DNA of 64,000 bases from Gonocerus acuteangulatus (lineage: Eukaryota > Arthropoda > Insecta > Hemiptera > Coreidae): positions 59,660,754 to 59,724,753 of the forward strand of contig OX328124.1 in NCBI GenBank assembly GCA_946811695.1, given 5' to 3'. This document shows positions 41,419 to 52,964 of the stretch, piece by piece. A model generated the notes under the pieces. It had not been told where the DNA came from. It did not search any database and saw nothing but the letters and a program-made list of their open reading frames with translations. Both the position numbers and the translations under genes were made by a program. The first letter of the stretch is position 1. Every line of letters starts with the position of its first letter.

Positions 41419-42788
41419 TAGAGCCCGGAAGTTAGGCAAAATGCCTTTTTTTTATCTGACTGGATATATTGACGAATCAGATAGAGATAAATATGTTTTC
41501 GTGCATTTAGGAAGTGTAGTGACAATTTTTTGTTTTTTTGCCTATTTTAAGATTTAAAGCCTTTTTTGATAGTTACGCAATTTTTTTTTTGCATTTTAAA
41601 AAGCACATAATGAATTTCAATACATCGAAGACAAAAAAGGTAGCACAAGATAGATAGATATTTGTAAAGGCAAATTACATATTGCCGTCACTAATATCTT
41701 TCTAGAATCTTGTTCATTGTAAATCGTTTATGTGTTTGAAATGGTTCCTGAGTGGCACATTTGTTCACAAATTCATTAATGTTACTCTGGCTGGATGGAA
41801 TATGGGACGTAAATGAACCTCATTTCTGTCACAGACGTGGCACCTTACATGGAAAAAGCAGCTAAAGCCTTGAAAGTTATCTTTCCTAAAATGTTCCACC
41901 CCACATGTCTAGCCCATGGACTACACAGAATTGACGAAGAGATAAAAAGTTTGTATCTCACGCGGATAAGTTAGTTTTGAATACCAAGAAAATCTTCCTA
42001 AAATCACTCGCCCATTCCGGAGGTGGCACCAGATCTCGCTTTACCTCCACAGCCAGTTCTCACCAGATGGCGAACCTGGATCTCAGCAGTCTTATATTAC
42101 ACAACAATTTGGACGATATGTGAGGTAGTTTGTGCCATATCAGTAGACAAGTTGGTTCTGTTCGGGAGGTTTAAAATTCGTTGGACCATGAAGAGCTAAG
42201 CAATGATCTGGCATTTATAACAGCACATTATAGTGTGATACCGGAAGCAATCTTGAAGTTAGAGAAAGAGATGATTCGCTAGTATCATCTATAAGCACCA
42301 GGAGAAAAAGGAAGCAGTGTTAGTGAAAAGTGTAATGTTCTGATTGCTAATATGTACATTGAAAAAACGAAGAACATTCGTAATGTCCTGATGTGTGTCT
42401 GTTTTAACTGGGATGTGTCCTTCCGAAATAGCTTATTTCAAATTGTCGCCAATCATTTCAGTGGAAGTAGAACGTTCCCTTTCCACGATGAAAAACATTC
42501 ATTCTGACAAGCGTCTGTCATTGAGAGTTAATACTTTGAAAAAGCACCTTGTTGTGCTAGTAACCAAGTAAAGTAAGAGTAAGTACGCTAATTATGTGAT
42601 AAATTGATAATAATGAAATGAATGACTATTTAAAATACATATATTCATTAATAATGAGTGAGATTCCTCTTTGTTTTCATTTCTAATAAATGACTATTTT
42701 AATTACAGTACTGCCTATTTCTAGTATTTCAAGTGCCTTTTTGCCTGCCTATTCTAGCTAAAAATAAATTCCTATCTTCTGGGCTCTA
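41419..42788 (+). mobile_element. hAT transposon relic, 1370 bp
   Basis: The ends TAGAGCCCGGAAGTTAGG and CCTATCTTCTGGGCTCTA form imperfect inverted repeats. The flanks CTCATCAC (41411-41418) and CTCATGAC (42789-42796) match at 7 of 8 positions. The interior encodes fragments of a hAT transposase. The size is roughly half an autonomous element, so it is deleted as well as mutated. Confidence 0.88.
41828..42571 (+). pseudogene. hAT transposase remnant
   Basis: Three blocks are readable in plus frames. At 41828: [20 protein letters not shown] continuing to [10 protein letters not shown], the conserved region around the catalytic domain of this hAT group. At about 42175: SLDHEELSNDLAFITAHYS, from the late catalytic region. 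At 42458-42571: SVEVERSLSTMKNIHSDKRL and on to a natural stop, the C-terminal hAT dimerisation domain. Stops and frame changes lie between blocks and the N-terminal zinc finger is missing. It sits inside its own terminal repeats. Confidence 0.85.
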
Positions 42789-43170
42789 CTCATGACTAAT
42801 ACGAATTGACAAAAATATGTAAATATAAATACTTGTTAATATACAAAATATATCTGTAATCTAAGAGAAGAAAAATTTACCAATATGGCCGCCATCAGGT
42901 TTGTTTACGTGACAGTTTTTTTTCCAAAAAATCCCCGAAAAAATGTAACCCTAAAGCCTGATTAAAATTTAAAACGGTTCTAGATAGATCGATCCCTTAA
43001 AAGTTCGGCCCTTGGAGATCGATCCAAAAAATCTATATTCCTGTTAAAAATAATAAGATCGATTCAGAACGCTCATGTTAAAGAGACGGTGGAGTTTAAC
43101 CAGTGTTTCCGCATTAATAGTTAATAAAAATCCTTTTTTAAAATAAAAATGAGTTTATTTATTGATTAAA

Positions 43171-43323
43171 GGGTGGGTTGGCCTAGGGGCGGTCAGGGAG
43201 GCCGAATCCAACCCCTGAATAAAAACACTAGACGATAAATATCTTTAGTGCATGGTCGGGTTTTGAACTCAGGTCGTACAGCGTATTAGTATTGTGCTCT
43301 GCCACTGAGCTAACCTCGCCCCC
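43171..43323 (-). mobile_element. SINE family 1, 3'-truncated copy
   Basis: On the minus strand: head GGGGGCGAGGTTAGCTCAGT, box B GAGTTCAAAACCC, then body TCTAGTGTTTTTATTCAGGG and ending near GGCCAACCCACCC. The anticodon-loop position again reads CTAATA. Confidence 0.8.
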
Positions 43324-43439
43324 TAAATATCTAAAACTGGATAATAAACCATGTAAACTGTATGCCAACCATTTGAACGCCTAATAAATATCGTGCAATA
43401 AGAGTTAGGCGTAAATTTCAACAGTAAGGGAATAGCGGT

Positions 43440-43590
43440 TTCGAGCGTGTTTAGGAAGTTTTGGTTGTCGTCTTCCCCTGAAAAGAAAGTTTTTATCCTA
43501 AGCTTTCCAAATCACTCTTTATATGACATTTAAATAGAAAAAGGCTAAGATGAGCCAGTTCCACCTTGTTGGGCTTTATATTTGAACATT
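43440..43590 (+). repeat. Family Y copy
   Basis: AAGCTTTCCAAATCACTC, then AGGCTAAGATGAGCCAGTTCC match the family core with decay. Confidence 0.55.
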
Positions 43591-44594
43591 CCTTTCGATC
43601 AACCGACACTTAAAATAGTTGATATTGAAGCAAAAACAGTTTTCATAGCAATTACCAAGCAATTTGTATACAGTTACGTTGAGGCGGAACTTGATAAAAG
43701 CCGCAATCTGCCATTTAGCACTTAAATGGCCATGCAGCACTTAAAGTGCGGTGAACGCTTGGGGAATAATAGCAAACATATAATAAGAATGGTCTAACAA
43801 CTGTTCCCGAATGTTCATTTATCCTTTCTTTATGCCTACCGGCACTTTCCCAACAGAAACCATTTATAACAGTTATTATGTGGTGTTAAATCTCTGGAAG
43901 TGCTGTTGAAATTTAATGTTTGCACATTTAATCTTATGCAACACCAGCCAGTAAGGAAAGCTTTTATACCAATTAGATACTTTAAAACATCGATTCTTTT
44001 TCATGTTCCCAGTGCGGCTTCAAATCATAAAACTCAATCTAGATCGGTACGTTAATTAAATAAATTGCTCAAAGTGTTTTTCAATTTTTTTTTTTAAATT
44101 GATGATTAATGTTAACTGACCTCGTTTACTTTATTATTTGTTAGAATGTTTTTCTGCAATTATTTTAATATTTAATCCATGCAACAATAATATGTTTATG
44201 AAGTATGTTGTCAAGTAGCCATTTTAGCCCAGTAGATAGAGGGGGTCGGCCAACAATAGCACAGGCACAGAAAAGAAAAAAAGTGGTATTTTCTAAAAAC
44301 ACGATACACATATTCTTATGTATTTCGACACGCTGAATCGGAATCCGAAGTCCGTTTCACTCCAGCTCGTTATGTTTGTGAGCATTTGAAGGCCAAATTT
44401 CGTATGAAGTAGTTGAACAAGAAATAACTAGAGCTTCCATGGTTTTAAGGGTCGCTGAATTCCAGCCTGGGGTCAGTTTCACCCCATCGGCACAAAATCA
44501 TGTTCACTTCAAGGACAAATACGTCTATTTTGCAAAATAAAAAAAAAATGGTGACTGCAGATTCATATTTTGAAAAATAGACATATTATTATTA
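43591..44594. other. Mostly unassigned; one two-unit repeat
   Basis: At about 44330-44500, CGCTGAATCGGAATCCGAAG...GTTTCACTCC and CGCTGAATTCCAGCCTGGGG...GTTTCACCCC look like two diverged units about 140 bp apart. Nothing else is recognised. Confidence 0.4.
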
Positions 44595-44857
44595 GGGTAG
44601 TCATTTCATCCTTACATATTTTCACTCCGTTAATAGATTTTCACAATCCCAAAACACTAATCTTAAATTTTCTAACAAACATTTTTGTCTTCAAAAGCGG
44701 GCGGGCGGGACCTCCTGGAGGCCCGCGAGGTACACCTCTACTTCTACCTCATCACTATGCGAGCGCCCATTATACAAACAACGTGTTTCTGTTACATAGA
44801 GGTACCTCTATCTCTACTTTTTACCTCTGCCTCTACCTCTTCAATATGCGACTACCC
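44595..44857. mobile_element. Candidate PIF/Harbinger-like MITE, 263 bp
   Basis: GGGTAGTC and GACTACCC bound the segment, with TTA directly outside both ends (44592-44594, 44858-44860), as expected for Harbinger-type elements. Only 8 bp of terminal repeat is matched, so chance is possible. The inside contains repeated TACCTCTA-type words. Confidence 0.4.
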
Positions 44858-45044
44858 TTATTTGTCCATTCAGAGTAATGGCTAATTTTGGTGTATTTCT
44901 TTTTGTAAATAGTGTGTATGTCGATTTCTCCAAGTTAAATCAGAGGGTATTATTGCTCTTAGATTCTCAAAATGTTGACACAACTTGAACATATACCAAG
45001 CCAAACGATCTACTAATGGTTAGTAACGAATTAGCTGATTGTAA

Positions 45045-45353
45045 TCTATATATATATATAAATCACGTGTTTGTCTGTTTGTTCCTTATACAAATCCACA
45101 GCGTTTGACCGATTTTGACCAAACTTGGAATACTGGTAGGTCTTAATACAGGAAGTCTCGTACCTAAGTCAAAAACGTCTAACAGCTGTCTGTCTCTGGG
45201 GAGAGTTCGGAGATCATGAGTTGGAAACAATGAACCCAAATAGTTACAGATTTGCGTTATTTGATTTTAATATTAATTATTTGGTTTCTAATTTATTTTT
45301 GCTTTTACAGATGCAGGAAGTAGGTGTAGCATAGCACGCCGGGTAACAGCTAG
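45045..45353 (+). mobile_element. DINE-1/Helentron-type Helitron, complete, 309 bp
   Basis: It begins TCTATATATATATAAATCAC after an A and ends GCCGGGTAACAGCTAG before a T, exactly the A-T insertion rule of Helitrons with no target duplication. It has one and a half of the 124-bp internal units found in longer copies. It is non-coding and mobilised in trans. Confidence 0.88.
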
Positions 45354-46210
45354 TCTCCTATAAATGTAATGTTGGATCCTAGAATGTTTGATAGATATTT
45401 TTACAAGTTAAGCTAAGAGAAAAATATAAAAATGTCTAAAATAAATGTTGAACGAGAGTTGTAAAGATAAGAAAAGTTCGGCGCTATAGAACAAAGAACC
45501 CTCGGAAAGAAGTAATGAGTGTCTGAGTTTTTACAACGCCCGTTTCCTTTTATTCTTAACGCCGCCTAGCTTATGAGCACTTCTTCCTCGGCTTCCTCCT
45601 TTTATGAGTGCCATATTAATCTAAAGAGACCGTTACTCCCCGGGTTAGAATCTAGGGGCTCTGGTAGTTAGGGGCTCAGTTCCGCTAGGTCTAAGCAATA
45701 TTACATTCGGAACTTTCATGGGAAATTTTTGGGCTCTTGGATTTTCAACTCAATCATCTTGGCCTTTAAATCGTTAGATCGAGACAATCGGGATAATGAA
45801 GAAAAATATTTTCATTTATTATTTTACTTATTTGTCCCATATTAAAGCTAACAACGTAAGCGAACATAAAAACTCATTTCTAATCAAATCCACGGATACG
45901 TTCGCTGTCAAAGATTTTCGTTCTCATTCGAATCCTACAATATCAAATTCTCATATAAGCGGAAAGACGAACAGTAGAAATTACTCGATTAGAAATCATT
46001 ATTAGCCATTAAAGAATTAATTTGCGGGAGAATTGTTCTTGTTTATTTCTCACGGGCTGCTTATCAGAAAATCAATTTAAGACAGCTGAATGCCATGGAA
46101 GAAATGGTGAAATTTTGTACCGGGCTAGACATTTTTTTCTTCTTAAATATAACATTAAAAGGTTTAATTAGAATTATAAGTAATAACATAAAGAACTAAA
46201 AGAATTCACT
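45354..46210. other. No recognisable feature
   Basis: Unassigned. A GC-richer block at 45535-45680 has no repeat match in the window. Confidence 0.4.
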
Positions 46211-46222
46211 ATTCACATTAAC

Positions 46223-46319
46223 AAAAAAAAAAAAAAAAAAAAAAAAACTTTGAGGTTGCTGGCAGAGAAGGAAGATCTTCAGGTCAATGAAGGAACTAGA
46301 CGTTTTTTCATTGACCTGG
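46223..46319. mobile_element. Poly-A-led insertion flanked by 12-bp direct repeats
   Basis: ATTCACATTAAC at 46211-46222 and 46320-46331 flanks a 97-bp insert. The insert starts with 25 A and contains a hairpin (CAGGTCAATGAA with TTTCATTGACCTG). The duplication and A-tract suggest target-primed insertion, but the A-tract lies at the unexpected end. Confidence 0.75.
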
Positions 46320-46331
46320 ATTCACATTAAC

Positions 46332-46606
46332 CTCTTTTTGTTGGGCGGTGCGTACATCTGACCAACTACTTCAGGAGATTGGTAGGTCTTGAGCGACCCT
46401 CCGGCAAGCGTTACCGTGTCGTAGAACACCGATTTAGCTGTTTAAGTTGGTCGGAGCAGGCAATCTCTGGAACCCCGACCCTAGACAACGGTCCATTGGT
46501 GGTCCCATCGGACCGCATGGGGCTCTACGTAGCTAATGGGACCTTAGAAGCGGACAAATGTATTCACATTTAGGAATTCATGGAACTCAGAAATGATAGA
46601 CAGTAA
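46332..46606. other. Unassigned
   Basis: GC-richer block with an open plus frame of 64 residues and no domain. A further ATTCACATT occurs at 46561. Confidence 0.35.
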
Positions 46607-46828
46607 TCTATATATATAAAAATCACCTGTCCGTTTGTCCATCTGTTTGTTCCTTATACAAATCCACACCGTTTGACCAATTTGTACCAAACTTGGCAAA
46701 CATGTACTTCTTGATACGGGAAATCTCCTAGGCTAGCTCAACATCTTCTAGGCTTCATAGTTCGGAAGTAACGAGTTCGAAACTGTCAAATACAGAAGAG
46801 TGAATTCTCAGTAATCCCCCTTTTTCTT
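46607..46828 (+). mobile_element. Helentron 5' end, 3' end missing
   Basis: TCTATATATATAAAAATCAC and one internal unit (CAAATCCACACCGTTTGACC, AACTTGGCAAACATGTA) are present; sequence identity to other Helentrons stops near 46760 and no CTAG end follows nearby. Confidence 0.7.
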
Positions 46829-47500
46829 TCCAGTGTTGCCTAGGTGAATTGCCTAGGTTGAGATTAGCAAGCCACCAAAACTTTTGCGAAAAGTTTTTCT
46901 TTTGCGAACAAAACTTTTCAGTTTTAATCTTTGTATGTTTATCTAAATTATATCCTTATATCCTCAGAATTTGGACAAATAATATCATATAAGATCAATC
47001 GTCTTAAATTCAGATGAATATGTAGGACAACACTGGGCTTCTAGAAGCCATTAACAATTTTTTTTTTTTTTTTCATATTTGGTGTGTTTATCCAACTTCC
47101 AAAACTTTTTAGTTTTAGCAAAACATTTGTGTTTATCTAAATTATAGCCTTATATTCTTAGAATTTGGACCAATATATACTAATAAGTAATTTGAAATAT
47201 TAAGTTTTTGATGTGTTGACTTTCCAGTCGCCATTTACTTTCCAGTGTTGCCTAGGTGGAGATTAGCAAGCTAACAAAACATTTTTATTTATTTATTTAT
47301 TTTTTTGCGAACAAAACTTTTCAGTTATAACCTTTGTATGTTTATCTAAATTATAGCCGTATATTCTCAGAATTTGGACATATAATATCATATAAGATCA
47401 ATTTTCTTATTTCTGTTAAAGATGTAGGACAACACTGGGCTCCTAGAATCCATTAACCAATTTTTTTTAAGTTTGATGTGTTTCCATAGTTGATTTTTTT
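46829..47500 (+). repeat. Tandem duplication of about 410 bp
   Basis: TTCCAGTGTTGCCTAGGTG at 46829 and about 47240 starts two diverged units sharing GAACAAAACTTTTCAGTT, TATGTTTATCTAAATTATA and AGGACAACACTGGGCT. A partial third match lies between (about 47090-47170). Confidence 0.85.
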
Positions 47501-48594
47501 TTTTTTTTTTTTGCGAATTGCATTTTATCACATGCATTTCCTTAATAAAAACTATGTCTTTAACATTAACCCATGGATTGTCCGAACTTATAGCAGGCTC
47601 AATTATCTACTTGGATTATTCGGAAAATTGTAGTGTTTGTCGTTAAACTAGATGCAAAATCAGCAAACTCTACTGAGGTTTTTACATTTTTAGTTTCCGA
47701 TTTGCTCATAACTTCCATTAGAGACCAAGGATTTTACTCTTTCTCCCACCCTATCTACTACACGTTTGTCATCAGCTGTAGTAAAATATTTCCCCTAAAC
47801 CTTTTTGTGAAATATTTCTGAAAGTATGTAAAGCAATCTTGATATATATTTATTTTTAAACTGAGACGATGGTCCATCACTGTAAATAATTTCATTTACT
47901 GGCAAATCATTATTTTTTTATTGTTATGTCAAATAACCATCAAAAGTGCGAATACAGAAGTCATACCTTTATCTTTAGTATCGGGACAAATGAGAAAAGT
48001 AGTGCATTTGTTTTTGAAAAATAATGCTGCTGTAAATAATTGAACAGTTTCTCATGACCACACAATCCTGATTGAATTTTGTTTTGATAATCGCAAGAAT
48101 AAACCATTGCAAGGACGGATGTTTTCTTTATTTATTTAATTCATTTATATTCATTCTTTTTTTTATTTATTTCCATTAATTTATAATGTTGATATTGTTA
48201 TTTGTTTCTTTTTCAATATTTTTTTTTTTTTTTTACGGCGTATCTACATCTAGGTCATTAGCGCCGTTCAATATTATTATTATTTATTTATTTATTTTTT
48301 TTATTTTTTTTTATTTTTTTTTTTTTTTAACGCCGCATCAACTATTTGGGCTATTAGCGCCGAATATTATTATTACTATTTTTATTTGTATTATTATTAC
48401 ATTTGTTATCATTACGCTATCATATTTCTCTGTCTTAATATTATTATTATTATACTTTAAAAAAAAAATGTATATTACTACTTTGATTGTACTGCAGGCA
48501 GTATTGGAAGATGGAACCTGCATAATCTAAATAAACTTCCACAGTATAGGGATACTACATTGCAGAAAAAAAGTAGATAATAATCCATTCAATT
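47501..48594. other. Low-complexity AT-rich region
   Basis: Long T-rich and ATT-rich stretches at 48120-48470. Open frames here are composition artefacts. AACGCCGCATCAACTATTTGG at about 48329 resembles ACGGCGTATCTACATCTAGG at about 48235, a small repeat of about 95-bp spacing. Confidence 0.45.
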
Positions 48595-48771
48595 TGTTCC
48601 TCATATAAATCCACAGCTTTTGAGCGATTTTGAACAAACTTGGCACACAGGTAGGTCCATTGAAAACGGATCGTAATTAGAAAACTAGTTACTCTATCTT
48701 TTCTAATTCATCTGGAGAGTAGGTTATCCATCTCGTTCTAACTAGTTAAAACCCTTAAGCAATATAGTTTT
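48595..48771 (+). repeat. Helentron unit fused to the duplicated flank
   Basis: One decayed Helentron unit (AAATCCACAGCTTTTGAGCG, ending CACACAGGTAGGTCC) joins directly to the 118-bp flank that starts ATTGAAAACGGATCGTAATT, also present at 34212. Confidence 0.8.
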
Positions 48772-49238
48772 TCTATATTTATACATAGAAAAATCACGTG
48801 TCTGTCTGTTTATCTGTTTGTTCCTTGTAAAAATCCACACCGTTTGACCGATTTTAACCAAACTTGGCACACAGGTAGGTCTTGATCCGGGAAGCCGCGT
48901 AGGCTAGGTCAAAAATATCTTCCACCTGTCTGTCTGTATATTTGATCCTTATACAAATCCAAACCGCTCGACCGATTTTGGCCAAACTTGGCACACAGGT
49001 AGTTCTTGATACGGGGAGTGTCATAGGCTTAGTCAAAATCATTTGTCAGCTCTCTGTCTGTTTGTTCCTTATACAAATCCACACTGTTTGACCTATGTTG
49101 ATCAAACTTGGCACGCAGGTAGGTCTTGATACAGAAAGTCTCATAGGCAAGGTGAAAATATGCTACCAGCTTTATGTTTGTTCCTAACAGCTATATAACA
49201 TAAAATTGGTGTAGCTTGGCACACTTGGTAATAGCTAG
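48772..49238 (+). mobile_element. DINE-1/Helentron-type Helitron, copy with 3-4 tandem units
   Basis: Starts TCTATATTTATACATAGAAA and ends TTGGTAATAGCTAG followed by T. Internal units of about 124 bp match those at 34383-34870, including the first unit almost base for base. Confidence 0.8.
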
Positions 49239-50487
49239 TTGTTTATAAATATTAATGACTTTAAGACTTCATTTCTCCGCCCAGCCCCACCAAAAACTTT
49301 TACCTATCCTTGCAGATAGGTAAACCAGACGTGTAGCGACTCTTGTGGATTCATGACATTTACTTAGATTGCATTACATTATCTAATTGCAAATTATCCG
49401 GAAAACAAGAGCTCCGGTGTTGCTATTATTCCACGTTAATCAGATGTAACCGTGAGCTTTATAATTTGAACAATGATCTATTTTTTCCTCCGGTGCATAG
49501 ACTACTGAAATCATTAGCAACATCTATTTTATCGTTCATGAAATTTTCTCCCACGAAAATAAACATATTTCGACAATCAGTTGCCCACCAAATTTCAATT
49601 TATCAAAAATTTATTTATTTTTATTATTCAATGATTTCTGGGAATGAATTTCGCATCTTCTGTTTCTTTAATTCTTTAATAGAGTGAATTAAAATATCAT
49701 TACCAAATGGGTTAAAAAAAATAATCATAACAATTTAATACGCTCAATATTCTTTTTTTTTAAATGTCCATTATTCAAAATTTATTAAAATAAGCACTCT
49801 TCTCTATTTTATGATAGTTCACAATTTCATTTATTAATTTAAAAATAATTATCATCGTTCATTTTGTGTTCCTTGCTAAATGAGCAAAAACCTTCTTTAA
49901 AATATTTCTGCCCTGATCTTCAAACAAATAAATAAATGGTATACACTCTATAAATAATGACGTTTAAAAATATCTTCACAACTCTGAAATATTTAAGGTC
50001 ACACCAACTTGTCTTATCTCTCTGGGGCTTGAGTTCTATGACTACCACTGAGCCACGGTAAAGCTGTTTGTACTATTGAAAAATATATATGTCGAAACTT
50101 GATCTTTTTTAAACTGATTGATTAATCAAAAAAAAAATATGAGTAAGCACAAACTTTCCCACGAATCAAAATGTGTTATCCTACAAATTACAAAATTAAC
50201 TTATTGAATAGGGGCTTGTAAATGAATATAAACAGCTGATAGAAAGCAATAGAATGGTTTTATTCAGAAACGAAATGCCACTTTCCACTTGCGACCCGGG
50301 AATTGGTATTATATTGCACCAGGGAAGAAAGTAAAAGCGTTAATGCAGCTTCTACTTTCTGTGGCATTTACTTCAACGACTTAAAGAAACAGAAAGCTCT
50401 TCCTACAGATGGTTAAACTCTTCTTCAGCAAGGCCATAGGCAACAGTAAACATACGAAGTTTTACTTTTTAGCACGTTTCCTCCCTC
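49239..50487. other. No recognisable feature
   Basis: AT-rich with short open frames. A tRNA-like box A (GTGGCTCAGTGGTAGTC) occurs on the minus strand near 50045 but no box B follows. Confidence 0.4.
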
Positions 50488-50495
50488 CCTCCATA

Positions 50496-50768
50496 CATGG
50501 GCATATATAGAAAATAATTTCGGAGGGGGCTGGGAAAATTTCGGGGGGGGGGCTGAGACCATTTCCGGTGTATGGAATACTGACAATTTAGATCTTGGAA
50601 GAGTTTTAGCCAACTTAAACGCTATTACACCCAAAATAGAATATGTTTTATGAACTAAATGATCTTAATTACTTTATTTTTAAGGGTTTTATGACATATT
50701 TAACGATCAAATCAAAAGTCCGGGGGGGGGCTGCAGCCCCCTCAGCCCGTCCCTTATATACGCCCATG
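50496..50768. mobile_element. hAT-like MITE, 273 bp
   Basis: CATGGGCATATATA and TATATACGCCCATG are the ends. The flanks CCTCCATA and CCTCTATA match at 7 of 8 positions. G-rich and C-rich subterminal tracts (GGGGGGCTGCAGCCCCC near the right end) are typical of this MITE type. Non-coding. Confidence 0.75.
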
Positions 50769-50817
50769 CCTCTATAAGAAGGAAACCCGCCTATGACACT
50801 GACCCGATGACTCAATT

Positions 50818-50898
50818 CGCAAGTGCCGACTAGAACATTTTACGTTTTAGAACTCATAAATCACGAAATTAATGGTGGATCAAATGTGTGTGTGATAC

Positions 50899-50950
<52 letters not shown>

Positions 50951-51095
50951 GTATGTGCATATGTATGCGTTGTTTATATTCGCCTGCTACTCCAAAAATG
51001 GTCTGATTTTGATAAAATTTGGTACAAAAATTCTTTTTTTTTATTTGAAAGGTCAAGTTCGCTAATCAGCAGTATCCGTAAACCGGAATGTTTTT
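50818..51095 (-). repeat. Family X copy with internal (TA)n
   Basis: On the minus strand: AACTTGACCTTTCAAAT-like, AATTTTGTACCAAATTTTATC, the TA tract (50908-50945), then TTGATCCACCATTAATTTCG and AGTCGGCACTT. The 3' hairpin is missing. Confidence 0.7.
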
Positions 51096-51299
51096 TTTTT
51101 TTTTTGTCAATTTTTTATTGCTTCTTGTTTTCGTAATTGATTTTAACAATAAAATAAATTTGTCGTTTTAAAAAAATTGTTTATCAATTTTGAAGTAATT
51201 TGTAAAAAAGCTTTTCTGAATAGATTCCAAAGAGGCCGAGTGAGTAATTTCCACTACTGTAAGTTTTAGTATTGAACGGGGTTTTACCTTTGTTTGTTG

Positions 51300-51620
51300 T
51301 ATTGTTTAATTCCATTTAAGAGGAAATGAGTATTTTAGTAAAACAAGGTAAGTCAATAAGAAACATACTTGTAATAGTGTTTCCCAGAAACGTAGTTGAT
51401 AAGGGCTGACGGAGTAATTTCCGCGCAGGATACTACAAGCTTCCTTCTGTGGCACCTAAAATCTTTCTTCTCTTTGAGAAAAACTGTACGTTTTCACACC
51501 TGTTAACATTTTCCGTGAAAGATCAAAACGTAACGTTAACTGTTTCTATTCTAAGCTATGATGAAGCAGTTTCTGCGTGCCGGAATGTTTATGTTTGTTA
51601 TGACAAGCTATGTTAATTAT
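51300..51620 (+). repeat. Family Y, longer copy
   Basis: GAGTATTTTAGTAAAACAAGG through CTAAGCTATGATGAAGCAGTT parallels 32660-33010 along its length. Confidence 0.6.
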
Positions 51621-52373
51621 TAAAACATAAATGCCTTAAGGCAAGTACCTACTTCTACCTTTCGTGATTTTCGGAATATTTGAATTCTGAAAGAGGAAAT
51701 TGTCCTTAATTTTGAATGTTGTATAAAGTTTCAAATGAAATAAATAAAAATAAAAATAAAGTTTGGTTGTAAGAAAAGAAAACATTTTGGGCTCTAGGAA
51801 ATATTAAATTTTCTGCCCAAGACGAGGGTGGTAACCACATTTCTAATAGATCTATTATATATTAAAATATTGGCCTTATTTTTTGCAAAAAAAAAAAAAA
51901 AAAAAAAAAAAGAATAAGGTCAATATTAACAAAGTTAAAATAAATTAATTTCTGGGGTGGTGTGAATTATTAAGTTAATTGGTATTTTTGATTATGTTAT
52001 GAAAATATAGTGAACAAGAAGTTAATTTTTACAAGTTCTAGTAGATTTTGCCCAACAGAATATTTTTAAACATTGTTCTAATTAATGAGGTAAAAACTAT
52101 TTGTAAAATTATAACCTATTTTAACACTGCCCGATTCTGAACACTGATGAATTTATTGTGTCGTCGATCAACTACTTTATCTAATAGTAGGCTTAGCAAT
52201 GATTTTCAAGGATTGTATGTTAAACAAGTTCAGATTGTATAATTTTTATAGTTGCGTTTCATCGATAATCCTAGGTTCTGGGTATAAACCAAACCATGCA
52301 TGGAATTGAAATGGTAATCGTAGGCATTAAAAGTAATTTATTACAACTGATGAGATATACTTATCATTAAAAT
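51621..52373. other. Unassigned, with a poly-A run
   Basis: A pure A tract lies at about 51889-51911. No element body or target duplication was identified with it. Confidence 0.45.
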
Positions 52374-52964
52374 CTTTGGTAAATCTGAAGGAGAGCGTCC
52401 TCAGCACCGATTTTCTTCAAAGTTTGCACTATAACGTATTTTGATGCACTAAACACGAATCCGTTGAAAAAAAAAGTTGTTCTCAACTAGGAAAGAAGTT
52501 ATTAAGCACTAAAGTTCACTGTTATGGAGGTTATAAAAGACGGGGTAACGGCGTATTTGTAAACAAGCGCATGCGCAATAGTCCTTAATGACGAAGTGTA
52601 ATTCAAATTTAGACTCACCTGTGGTAGCTGACTTGGTCGTAAATTGTCGCTTTTGGGCATACGTGCTATGCGTTTCCGCTCGCTCAAGAAGATATCAAAA
52701 CCCCTAGTCAATCCAACTCGCAGAAATTAAAAGAATTCCATGCCCAAAAGTACGTTGTTTATGTGATCGTTTGTAACCTTCATAACTGAACTTTTTTTTA
52801 AAATAACTTCTTTCCTAGTTGAGAACAACGTTTTTTGGTGTTTAGTGCATACGGATTCGTGTTTAGTGCATACGGATTCGTATTTAGTGCATCAAAATAC
52901 GTTATAGTGCAAACTTTGAAGAAAATCGGTGCTGAGGACGCTCTCCTTCAGATTTACCAAATCG
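52374..52964. mobile_element. Inverted-repeat element, 590 bp
   Basis: The arms (about 52374-52500 and 52795-52964) share GGTAAATCTGAAGGAGAGCG and GTTGTTCTCAACTAGGAAAG with their complements. The right arm alone carries two and a half copies of GTGTTTAGTGCATACGGATT-C, where the left arm has one. The interior resembles that of the element at 6011-6720. No clear target duplication was found. Confidence 0.75.

Larger units (their letters stand above)
41222..43066. mobile_element. Candidate element with ATCGAT-rich ends, disrupted by a hAT insertion
   Basis: TGAATCGATCTT (41222-41233) is matched by its complement at 43055-43066. GATCGATC-type motifs are dense on both sides (41222-41400 and 42980-43070) and nearly absent elsewhere. 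Removing the hAT relic leaves about 470 bp. No coding region remains. The boundaries are inferred. Confidence 0.45.

Noticed and set aside
48186..48530. 114-residue hydrophobic ORF as a membrane protein
   Set aside because: Phe/Ile content comes from T-rich low-complexity DNA.
50015..50075. tRNA gene on the minus strand (GTGGCTCAGTGGTAGTC)
   Set aside because: Box A-like only; no box B or stems follow.
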